This document shows positions 1 through 6,135 of a DNA stretch of 59,767 nucleotides, one piece after another. Made by a program: the position numbers and the translations under genes. Numbering within the stretch: position 1 is the stretch's first letter; the number at the start of each line of letters is the position of its first letter. A model generated the notes under the pieces. The model was not told the origin of the DNA. It searched no databases and saw only the letters and a program-made list of their open reading frames with translations. This DNA comes from Lysobacterales bacterium (GTDB lineage: Bacteria; Pseudomonadota; Gammaproteobacteria; Xanthomonadales; Xanthomonadaceae), in assembly GCA_020442465.1 (NCBI GenBank), contig JAGRJY010000154.1, positions 1 through 59,767 of the forward strand, read 5' to 3'.

Positions 1-290
1 AAGGGGCAGGCCGCAGCTCTTCTGTTGGAAGGAATTCATTCCCGACCACCACGCGCCGACAGCGCGGCCACATCACAAGATTCCAGCGCCTCGGTCGGGG
101 TTGAAACCCCTCCTACAAGGGGCAGGCCGCGGCTTTTCTGTAGGAGGGAATTCATTCCCGACCACCACGCGCCGACAGCGCGGCCACATCACAAGATTCC
201 AGCGCCTCGGTCGGGGTTGAAACCCCTCCTACAAGAAGCCCGCAACGTCGATGCACACCGCCTTCTGTAGGAGGGAATTCATTCCCGACC
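1..290. repeat. 116-bp tandem repeat with inverted TGTAGGAG-type palindromes
   Basis: Two near-identical 116-bp units (1-116 and 117-232) are followed by a partial third element near 266-290. Each unit carries an inverted pair: GTAGGAGGGAATTCATTCCC on one side and its rough complement (GGGTTGAAACCCCTCCTACA) on the other. This resembles the TGTAGGAGCG-type intergenic palindromes common in Xanthomonadales and Pseudomonas, here arranged as a duplicated BIME-like block. Small frames run through it but look non-coding because they simply follow the repeat. Confidence 0.8.
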
Positions 291-355
291 ATCGGTATGA
301 ATCAGTCGTTGAGTGATGGCCGGGGACACATGCCTGCAAGTGTGATGGCGCGTGC

Positions 356-379
356 GCGGGCCGCCGTCCGGCGGCCCGC
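356..379. terminator. GC-rich hairpin downstream of rtcB
   Basis: A perfect 10-bp stem (GCGGGCCGCC / GGCGGCCCGC) with a 4-nt loop lies just beyond the rtcB stop codon. The plus-strand side is followed by a pyrimidine-rich tail (TCTCCTTTCC). The minus-strand side, which would serve rtcB, has no U-tract, so termination of rtcB here is uncertain. Confidence 0.4.
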
Positions 380-415
380 TCTCCTTTCCTCTTGGTTGTG
401 GGGTGAACGACCGCC

Positions 416-1630
416 TCAGCCCTTCACGCACACGACCTGTCGCAGGGTGTGCACGATTTCGACCAGGTCACGCTGTGCCGCCATGACCTTGTCGATGGGC
501 TTGTAGGCGGCCGGCGATTCGTCGATCACGCCCTCGTCCTTGCGGCATTCGACGTGGGCGGTGGCCTCGCGATGCTGCTTGAGCGTGATCGACTTCTTCG
601 CCTGGGTTCGGCTCATGACCCGGCCGGCACCGTGGCTGCAGCTGTGGAAGCTCTCGTCGTTGCCGAGGCCCCGCACGATGAAGCTCTGCGCACCCATGCT
701 GCCGGGGATGATGCCGAGCTCGCCGGCGCGGGCGCTGACCGCTCCCTTTCGGGTGACGAACAGCTCCTTGCCGTGATGCGTCTCCTTCTGGACATAGTTG
801 TGATGGCAGTTCACCGCCATCGTGTCCAGCTGGAACTTCGGCAGCTGCTTGCGCAGCGCACCGAGCACCCGCGTCATAATCGCCTCCCGGTTGCAGCGGG
901 CGTAGTCCTGCGCCCACGACACCGCTTCGACGTAGTCCTCGAACAGGGCCTCGCCTTCCATGAAGAACGCGAGATCCTTGTCGGGCACGTGGTAGCCGAG
1001 CACGCGACGACCGAGTTCTTCCCTCGCCTTCTGGATGAAGTAGGTGCCGATCAGGTTGCCGGTGCCTCGTGAGCCGGAGTGCAGCATCACCCACACGCGG
1101 TCGCTCTCGTCGAGACAGACCTCGATGAAGTGGTTGCCGCCGCCGAGCGTGCCCATCTGCTTGGCCAGCTTGTCGGTGCGGATGCCCCGATGCTTCGCCT
1201 TGATCGCCTCGAGCCGCGGATACAGCGCATTGCGATCGATGATCGACTCGACGCTGTCCGGCATCTTGGCGTGATCACCGTGCGCACCGTTGCCGACCGG
1301 GATCGCCCGCTCGATCTCGCTTCGCAGTTTGACCAGCGAATCGGGCAACTGGGCGGCCGTCAACGACGTCCGCACCGCGGCCATACCGCAGCCGATGTCG
1401 ACACCGACCGCCGCCGGGATGATCGCACCCCGGGTGGGCACGACCGAACCGACCGTGGCACCGATGCCCAGATGCACGTCGGGCATCACGGCCACCCACG
1501 GCCCGACGAAGGGCAGCGCCGCGATGTTCTGCAGCTGCTGCTGCGCCTGCGCCTCGACCGGCACGCCTCGCACCCAGGCTTTGATCGGGGTGCTGCCTTC
1601 GGCATGCAGGAAGGTGTAGTTCGTGCTCAT
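416..1630 (-). CDS. rtcB: RtcB family RNA ligase
   Basis: This is a GTP- and Mn2+-dependent RNA ligase that joins 2',3'-cyclic phosphate or 3'-phosphate ends to 5'-OH ends, used in RNA repair. The 404-residue protein shows the RtcB hallmarks: metal-binding DIGCGM near residues 78-83, GGGNHFIEV near 163-171, HSGSRG near 184-189, and the guanylylated-histidine motif SHGAGR near 332-337. The ATG at 1630 is chosen over an upstream ATG at 1672 because AAGGAAA lies at a good distance and the product then begins like other family members. A slipin gene lies 283 bp upstream on the same strand, with a REP element between. No archease, rtcA or rtcR is visible in this window. Confidence 0.96.
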   Translation of the reverse strand: MSTNYTFLHAEGSTPIKAWVRGVPVEAQAQQQLQNIAALPFVGPWVAVMPDVHLGIGATVGSVVPTRGAIIPAAVGVDIGCGMAAVRTSLTAAQLPDSLVKLRSEIERAIPVGNGAHGDHAKMPDSVESIIDRNALYPRLEAIKAKHRGIRTDKLAKQMGTLGGGNHFIEVCLDESDRVWVMLHSGSRGTGNLIGTYFIQKAREELGRRVLGYHVPDKDLAFFMEGEALFEDYVEAVSWAQDYARCNREAIMTRVLGALRKQLPKFQLDTMAVNCHHNYVQKETHHGKELFVTRKGAVSARAGELGIIPGSMGAQSFIVRGLGNDESFHSCSHGAGRVMSRTQAKKSITLKQHREATAHVECRKDEGVIDESPAAYKPIDKVMAAQRDLVEIVHTLRQVVCVKG

Positions 1631-1728
1631 GGCTGTTTTCCTTGGTTTCGTATTCTCGCGCCGATTCGACATCGAGGTTGGCGCGGCGAGCCGGTGCTGG
1701 CTCGACCATCACTCCCAGACCGCGTGTT

Positions 1729-1808
1729 CGTCACCCCGGCGCACGCCGGGGTCCATTGAAATCAAAGACCGAAAGTCCAATTGGATCCCGGCTTACGCCG
1801 GGATGACG
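1729..1808. repeat. REP/BIME-like palindromic element between slipin and rtcB
   Basis: Two facing copies of the common GTCATCCCGGC...GCCGGGAT palindrome lie about 25 bp apart. Each half is itself a hairpin (for example CCCCGGCGCACGCCGGGG). It sits between the slipin stop and the rtcB start, so it could stabilise or attenuate the transcript between them. A related element occurs at 3310-3381. Confidence 0.8.
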
Positions 1809-1913
1809 GCAACAGCGGTCATCACTGATTGACTTCACGTGGCGGGCCCGGCCCATTCCGGGCCCGCATTGGCCGTTCCGCATGAGCCCTCGCATGCGGA
1901 GTCCAGTGGAAGC

Positions 1914-3035
1914 TCAACGCAGCTTCACGAGTTCCTTCATCACGCCATCCAGGCCGCCGAACACGGTCAGCTTGTCGATCTTCTCGGTGACCTTTTCCAG
2001 CGCCTCCAGCTCCTTCAGGCGCATCAAGGTCGGGTTGTCCTCGATCAACTTGGCGGTGTTGAGCAACGAACGCGTTGCGTTCGACTCTTCACGACGACGA
2101 ATCACGTTGGCCTGGGCCAGCTTCTCCGCCTGCACCACGCTGTTGAGGATCTCCTTCATCTCACCCGGCAGGATCACGTCCTTCACACCGACACCCAGTA
2201 CCTCGATGCCGTATTCAGTGACGCGACCACGCACGTAGGCGAAGATGTCGGCGTCGAGCGAGGCCTTGTCGCCGAGCAATTCATCCAAAGTCTTCGCGGC
2301 CACCGCACGACGCAAGCCGTACTGCAGTTCGCGATAGATGAAGTCGCTGTGCTTGGCGACCCGGGTGCGTGCCACCACCGGATCAGCCACACGCAGGCTC
2401 GCGGCCAGGTTCACACGCAGCGACACACGGTCACGCGTGAGCAGTTCCTGACCCGACACCTCCAGCGACAGCAGCCGCTGGTCGATCACTTCCGCACTCA
2501 CGTTCTTGCGGAAGTTCCAGAACGCATAGCTTCCCGGCGCCAGGGTTTCAGCCAGCTCGCCATCCACGAAGACGAGACCGGTCGATTCCACCGGAACCGT
2601 GACCGCCACCGACACGCGATCGAGCAGGCCGATCTGGCGCAGACGAGTCGCGACCACGCGCGACACCGCCAGGCCATCGTGCAGCGAGACCTTCTCGACC
2701 TCGATGTCGACCAGACCGCGCCAGAACAGCACGCGGCTACCCGGAGGCAGGACATCGTTCAGACGACCGTTGCGGCTGACCAGACCGACCTCTTCGCTGC
2801 CGATGTCGGCCAGCACGAAGTAGCGATCGAGCGCCTCACCCAGCACGCGAATCAGCACATCCTTGTCGTTGCCGCGGCACTCCGGCGACGCAATGTCGTG
2901 GCAGGTCACGCTCATCCGACCCATCGGGTCGAAGTAGCGGTACACACCCGGCATCAGCACACGCTGAAACTGACGGTTTCGGTACACCAGGCCGCGTTCG
3001 CCGTCTCCGATCACGACCCGCTTGGTCCAGAACAT
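1914..3035 (-). CDS. Slipin / SPFH (band 7) family protein
   Basis: This is a 373-residue SPFH-domain protein of the slipin type, a family that often neighbours rtcB in bacteria. The SPFH core occupies roughly residues 100-300 (the run ending VGVKDVILPGEMKEIL is typical). A helical tail follows (AQANVIRRREESNATRSLL and beyond) of the kind that drives oligomerisation. The N-terminal 100 residues are an extra segment typical of the longer bacterial slipins. The ATG at 3035 is chosen because AAGGAA precedes it; an upstream frame extends to 3140 but lacks a ribosome binding site. The biochemical role is unproven, and a membrane scaffold acting with RtcB is an inference from gene pairing. Confidence 0.88.
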   Translation of the reverse strand: MFWTKRVVIGDGERGLVYRNRQFQRVLMPGVYRYFDPMGRMSVTCHDIASPECRGNDKDVLIRVLGEALDRYFVLADIGSEEVGLVSRNGRLNDVLPPGSRVLFWRGLVDIEVEKVSLHDGLAVSRVVATRLRQIGLLDRVSVAVTVPVESTGLVFVDGELAETLAPGSYAFWNFRKNVSAEVIDQRLLSLEVSGQELLTRDRVSLRVNLAASLRVADPVVARTRVAKHSDFIYRELQYGLRRAVAAKTLDELLGDKASLDADIFAYVRGRVTEYGIEVLGVGVKDVILPGEMKEILNSVVQAEKLAQANVIRRREESNATRSLLNTAKLIEDNPTLMRLKELEALEKVTEKIDKLTVFGGLDGVMKELVKLR

Positions 3036-3146
3036 TGGCTGTATTCCTTGTTGGCTCTGGTGGTTCGATTCCGGCGATGAAGAACGGCGAAGGGGAATCG
3101 ATTGCCTTCGCCGCCCGGGTGCAAACCACCCGCAGATCACGTTCGC

Positions 3147-3261
3147 GTAGGGCGCACCTCGGATGCGCCGTTGGCGATTTCATCCGGCGCCTCGCGCGCG
3201 GCGCATCCGAGATGCGCCCTACATCTATCGCTGACCGTAGGGCGCGTCCTGGACGCGCCGC
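3147..3261. repeat. Inverted GTAGGGCGCA...TGCGCCCTAC repeats
   Basis: A 23-bp arm starting GTAGGGCGCACCTCGGATG (3147-3169) is mirrored with one mismatch at 3200-3222. A further half copy (GTAGGGCGCGTCCTGGACG) begins at 3237. These are intergenic palindromic repeats upstream of slipin and distinct from the GTCATCCCGG family. Confidence 0.75.
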
Positions 3262-3309
3262 TCTTTGTTACACGCGGCGCCTCGCAGACGGCGCCTCGCG
3301 TCCCTTGCT

Positions 3310-3381
3310 CGTCATCCCGGCGCAAGCCGGGATCCATTGGAGAACGGAGCCAGATGGATCCCGGCTTGCGCCGGGATGACG
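3310..3381. repeat. REP/BIME element with perfect 28-bp inverted arms
   Basis: The arms 3310-3337 and 3354-3381 are perfect reverse complements. Each arm contains its own hairpin around CCCGGC...GCCGGG. It is the same family as the element between slipin and rtcB, and lies in the untranslated stretch upstream of slipin. Confidence 0.85.
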
Positions 3382-3704
3382 TCGTCCTCTTGTTTGTGCG
3401 TTCATGGCATCCGACTGACACCTCGAACGACTCGATACTTCGAGAGGCATCGAAGAAAAAGGTGGAAACGCACCTTGACGCGACGTACGCGGGATCGGCG
3501 TGCGCTCGACGGCGTCGGAGCGTCAGGCTGCAGCAGGCGGTGTTCTGCGCGCAGCAGCCCTCAGCTCGTCGACCGCGTCGCGGACGCGGTTCCGGCGTGC
3601 GCCCCGCTGCCGCCCATGTCGTGATGCGAGCATCACGGCGCAGACGGCACGGCGCGTTTCCGGGTGGGCGTCTCCTTGTGAGAAACGCAAAGTGCCTGTT
3701 ACGG
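3382..3704. other. Intergenic stretch, no gene seen
   Basis: About 320 bp between the REP element and the first tRNA-like sequence. No frame with a ribosome binding site or recognisable product was found. The part next to the tRNA-like sequence (3661-3704) can fold into a weak hairpin around GCGTTTCTC / GAGACGC. Confidence 0.5.
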
Positions 3705-3778
3705 CATTTGGAGCGGGAATCGAACCCGCGACTCTCGAATTAAAAATTCGATGCTCTAACCGTCTGAGCTATCCAGTG
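3705..3778 (-). ncRNA. tRNA-Lys-like sequence (loop UUU) with broken acceptor stem
   Basis: The minus strand folds as a tRNA with D-arm GCTC...GAGC and a perfect 5-bp anticodon stem TCGAA/TTCGA. The 7-nt loop TTTTTAA gives anticodon UUU, and the T-arm is GCGGG-TTCGATT-CCCGC. The acceptor stem is defective: only the inner four pairs (TGGA/TCCA) form, the outer three positions do not pair, and no 3' CCA is encoded (GCCG follows). Its 5' end overlaps the encoded CCA of the next tRNA-like element. It may be a decayed tRNA, a tRNA-array member, or a tRNA-like RNA tied to the rtcB locus. A functional tRNA-Lys is unlikely. Confidence 0.65.
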
Positions 3779-3847
3779 GTGGTCATGTCGGAATCGAACC
3801 GACATATGACGGCGCTGAACCGTTGCCTTTCCAATTGGCTAATGACC
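3777..3847 (-). ncRNA. tRNA-like sequence with encoded CCA and atypical anticodon loop
   Basis: A 71-nt minus-strand tRNA fold. It has a perfect 6-bp acceptor stem GGTCAT/ATGACC, then A plus an encoded CCA (3777-3780). The D-arm is GCC...GGC and the T-arm is GTCGG-TTCGATT-CCGAC. The anticodon stem has four pairs plus one mismatch, with loop TTCAGCG. The nominal anticodon CAG with C at position 37 is unlike any normal tRNA-Leu, and the long variable arm of tRNA-Leu is absent. The 5' part resembles phage-type tRNA-Gln. A real decoding role is doubtful. Confidence 0.65.
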
Positions 3848-3904
3848 CATCGTGGAACACCCCACCCTCGCCTTCGGCATACGCCACGGCAATGCCGTGC
3901 GCAC

Positions 3905-3970
3905 CGGGCTGGCGTTCGAGCCAGCGCCGCTGAAAGCGGGAGGATTGATGCTCCGCATTACCGCCCAAGG
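3905..3970 (-). ncRNA. Possible third, strongly degenerate tRNA-like sequence
   Basis: Upstream of the other two on the minus strand lies a D-arm-like GGAG...CTCC, a stem CCGC-TTTCA-GCGG recalling a tRNA-Glu anticodon arm, and a T-arm-like GCTGG...CCAGC with TCGAAC in the loop. No convincing acceptor stem can be drawn. It is listed because it continues the series with similar spacing. It could equally be chance hairpins. Confidence 0.3.
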
Positions 3971-4054
3971 TTGAGCGGCAATCCCTTTGTGCGACAGCGA
4001 ACTACGACGCTGCAGCACGAATTCTTCGAAGACTCCTGCAAGTTTTTCGAACGC

Positions 4055-4090
4055 AAACGAAAACGCCCCCGGAGGTCATCCGAGGGCGTT
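4055..4090 (-). terminator. Rho-independent terminator of the small 4140-4256 unit
   Basis: Minus-strand stem AACGCCCTCGG / CCGGGGGCGTT (11 pairs including one G-T) with a 7-nt loop, followed by TTCGTTT. It lies about 50 nt after the stop of the 38-codon ORF and before the tRNA-like cluster. Confidence 0.8.
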
Positions 4091-4100
4091 CGTTTGCCTC

Positions 4101-4123
4101 GGAGATCGGGTTGACCGATCTCC
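4101..4123. other. Hairpin between small ORF and terminator
   Basis: Perfect 9-bp inverted repeat GGAGATCGG / CCGATCTCC with a 5-nt loop, immediately upstream of the terminator in the minus direction. Two consecutive hairpins after a short ORF would also suit an attenuator or a structured small RNA. Confidence 0.6.
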
Positions 4124-4139
4124 GCATGAAGATCGATCG

Positions 4140-4256
4140 TCAGCAGACGTCGCTGCCGCGCCAGCTCTGGATGGCGCCGACGATTGCGCACGGCAGCGCG
4201 TCGCGCAGATTGCGCGGGTCGAGCTGTTCGTGGCGGTAGGCGATAAACGATTTCAT
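4140..4256 (-). CDS. 38-residue ORF in its own transcription unit
   Basis: A short frame (begins MKSFIAYRHEQLDP, ends RGSDVC) lies between a good sigma70-type promoter at 4318-4346 and a terminator at 4055-4090. I do not recognise the product. It has mixed composition, no membrane segment and no signal peptide, with one Trp and two Cys. The ribosome binding site is weak. GC-rich third positions are compatible with coding, but the unit could instead be a small structured RNA. All neighbouring elements (tRNA-like cluster, slipin, rtcB) lie downstream on the same strand. Confidence 0.45.
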   Translation of the reverse strand: MKSFIAYRHEQLDPRNLRDALPCAIVGAIQSWRGSDVC

Positions 4257-4317
4257 AGCGACAGGATTCGATGAAAGTCTTGGTTAGGAGCTGATGTACG
4301 TGGTGCGAAGGCCGCGC

Positions 4318-4346
4318 ACGATACGCCTGTTAAATTTCCGTTGCAA
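4318..4346 (-). promoter_or_regulatory. Promoter of the small unit upstream of the tRNA-like cluster
   Basis: Minus-strand TTGCAA (4341-4346), 17-bp spacer, TATCGT (4318-4323). The expected start is near 4310, giving a leader of about 55 nt before the ATG at 4256. A sigma54 reading (TGCCAA-N5-TTGCAA) was considered, but the near-invariant GG is missing. Confidence 0.6.
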
Positions 4347-4357
4347 GCGTTTTGGCA

Positions 4358-5401
4358 CTACCGCTCGTCGGATGACCGAACGGCTCGCACGGAGGTCTTT
4401 CTGCTTCTTCGCTTCGCCGTTCGCAACGGCTCCGCATCAACCCAGGGTTCGCTACGCTGGCGACAGGCTTCGTGCTTCTGACGCGCCGCATCGGGCAGCC
4501 GGTCTGCGAGAAACTCGACCAGCGCACGCACCGCCGGCAGCTGCTCGCGCCGACTCGGATACACGAAGTGCATCGTGCCTTCGGGGGCGCTCCACTCGGG
4601 CAACAGCACCTCGAGCGTGCCCTGGGTGATGGCGTGGGCACACACGAACTCGGGCAGCATGGCGACGCCGATACCGGCGATGGCGGACTGCAGGATCACG
4701 TTGAACTCGCCGCAACGCAACACCGGCCGAATGTCCACCGTCACCGCCAAACCATCGTCGCGAATCAGCTCCCAATGCTGGCCGGCATCGCGCTCGACGA
4801 TCGACAGCGTCGGCATCAGGGCCAGTTCGGAAGGATGCTGCGGCCGACCGAGACGGTCGAGCAGGCCCGGACTGGCGACCGGCAGCACGCGCGACAGGCC
4901 GAAGCTGCGCATCACCATGGTGGCGTCGGTATCGATGCGCGTGCGCACGCGAATCGCGATATCGACCCCTTCGCCGATGAGATCGACGCGGCGGTCGGTG
5001 GAGACCATCTGTACCTGCACTTTCGGATAGCGCGCCAGAAACTCCGGCAGCACGAAGGCGAGCACGGTCTGCGCCAGCGAGATCGGACAGGTGAGACGCA
5101 CCACGCCCCGCGGCTCGACGCGCAGCGTGTCCACCGCCTCCTGGGCGGCGCGCGCCTCTTCGATCACCGCGCGGCAGTGTTCGTAGAACTGCTGACCGAC
5201 TTCGGTCACGGTGAACTTGCGTGTGGTGCGCTGGAGCATGCGTACGCCGAGCCGATCTTCCAGTGCGGCGATGCGCTTGCTCAGACGCGACTTCGGCACA
5301 CCCAGGGCGCGACCCGCGGCCGAGAAGCCGCCGTGCTCGACCACCATGGCGAAGAAATACAGATCGTTGAGATCGGGGATGGGCTCTGCGGCAGACAGCA
5401 C
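4358..5401 (-). CDS. LysR family transcriptional regulator
   Basis: This 347-residue protein has an N-terminal winged helix-turn-helix (about residues 8-70, including GGFSAAGRALGVPKSRLS) and a periplasmic-binding-like effector domain from about 95 to 305. The start is a GTG. It is transcribed divergently from azoR with 119 bp between, the usual layout for a LysR activator and its target. By analogy with the many LysR/quinone-reductase pairs it probably senses quinones or electrophiles and controls azoR, which is an inference. The C-terminal 35 residues are arginine-rich and longer than usual, and probably disordered. Confidence 0.93.
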   Translation of the reverse strand: MLSAAEPIPDLNDLYFFAMVVEHGGFSAAGRALGVPKSRLSKRIAALEDRLGVRMLQRTTRKFTVTEVGQQFYEHCRAVIEEARAAQEAVDTLRVEPRGVVRLTCPISLAQTVLAFVLPEFLARYPKVQVQMVSTDRRVDLIGEGVDIAIRVRTRIDTDATMVMRSFGLSRVLPVASPGLLDRLGRPQHPSELALMPTLSIVERDAGQHWELIRDDGLAVTVDIRPVLRCGEFNVILQSAIAGIGVAMLPEFVCAHAITQGTLEVLLPEWSAPEGTMHFVYPSRREQLPAVRALVEFLADRLPDAARQKHEACRQRSEPWVDAEPLRTAKRRSRKTSVRAVRSSDER

Positions 5402-5520
5402 GATTGTTTCCCAGAGTGAACGATCTATCCGGTTTTTGCCTACTTATCGTACCAGTGTTCTCCACATAGATTGGGTGCCAAGGCGGTATCGACCCGCCCA
5501 CCCCATCCAAAGAGAACGCC
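5402..5520. promoter_or_regulatory. Divergent regulatory region lysR/azoR
   Basis: This 119-bp spacer is noticeably more AT-rich than its surroundings around 5425-5475. It should hold both promoters and the LysR operator. AAAGAGAA before the azoR ATG serves as its ribosome binding site. No single T-N11-A box stands out clearly enough to be assigned. Confidence 0.5.
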
Positions 5521-6120
5521 ATGAACCTGCTTCACATCGACTCCAGCCCGCTGGGCCAGCACTCGGTTTCACGCCAGCTGACTGCCGCGCTGATCTCCCG
5601 ACTGCAGCGCCAGACTCCCGGCGCAGAGACGGTCTATCGCGATCTTTCTGCGCAGCCGCTGCCGCACTGGGCGCCCCCCGCCGGCACCGACACCGGCGCG
5701 GCCCTGGATGATCAGGCCGTGCTCGACGAACTGTTCGCTGCCGACGTCGTCGTCATCGGCGCACCGATGTACAACTTCAGCATTCCGACTCAGCTCAAGG
5801 CATGGATCGACCGCATCGCGGTGGCGGGCAAGACCTTTCGTTACACCGAGAAGGGCCCCGAGGGCCTCGTCCACGGCAAGACCGTGTACATCGTTTCCAC
5901 CCGTGGTGGCGCGTACAGCGCTGCACCGCAGATGGACTTCCAGGAAGCGTATCTGCGCCAGGTACTCGGCTTCATTGGCATCAGCGACGTGCGCTTCGTG
6001 CGCGCAGAAGGGTTGAACATGGGCGCCGAGCCGCGCGCGGCGGCGCTGGCGAGCGCCAACGAAGACATCGACCGTGCCACAGCGGTCGCACTGCCGCTCG
6101 GCGACCGCAAGGCGGCGTGA
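5521..6120 (+). CDS. azoR: FMN-dependent NADH-azoreductase / quinone reductase
   Basis: A 199-residue flavodoxin-fold enzyme of the AzoR family, which reduces quinones and azo compounds by two electrons using NADH and FMN. The N-terminal SSPLGQHS (residues 8-15) binds the FMN phosphate. GAPMYNFSIPTQLKAWID (about 80-97) is the family signature, and the STRGG loop near residue 127 contacts the isoalloxazine ring. Length is typical. It is divergent from a LysR regulator, which suggests inducible detoxification of quinones or related electrophiles. It is followed closely by a convergent MFS gene. Confidence 0.95.
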   Translation: MNLLHIDSSPLGQHSVSRQLTAALISRLQRQTPGAETVYRDLSAQPLPHWAPPAGTDTGAALDDQAVLDELFAADVVVIGAPMYNFSIPTQLKAWIDRIAVAGKTFRYTEKGPEGLVHGKTVYIVSTRGGAYSAAPQMDFQEAYLRQVLGFIGISDVRFVRAEGLNMGAEPRAAALASANEDIDRATAVALPLGDRKAA

Positions 6121-6135
6121 GCCACGTGCCCGCGC

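Noticed and set aside
1..290. CRISPR array or attachment site
   Set aside because: Unit length is 116 bp with internal inverted repeats and no spacers, and no integrase gene is in the window.
3783..3968. 61-codon minus-strand ORF over the tRNA-like sequences
   Set aside because: The peptide ending VGSIPT is the typical artefact of reading a T-arm (GTCGGTTCGATTCCGACA); no ribosome binding site.
4328..4362. sigma54 promoter for the rtcB region (RtcR-type control)
   Set aside because: TGCCAA-N5-TTGCAA keeps the -12 half but lacks the near-invariant GG of the -24 half, and no rtcR is present. A sigma70 reading fits better.
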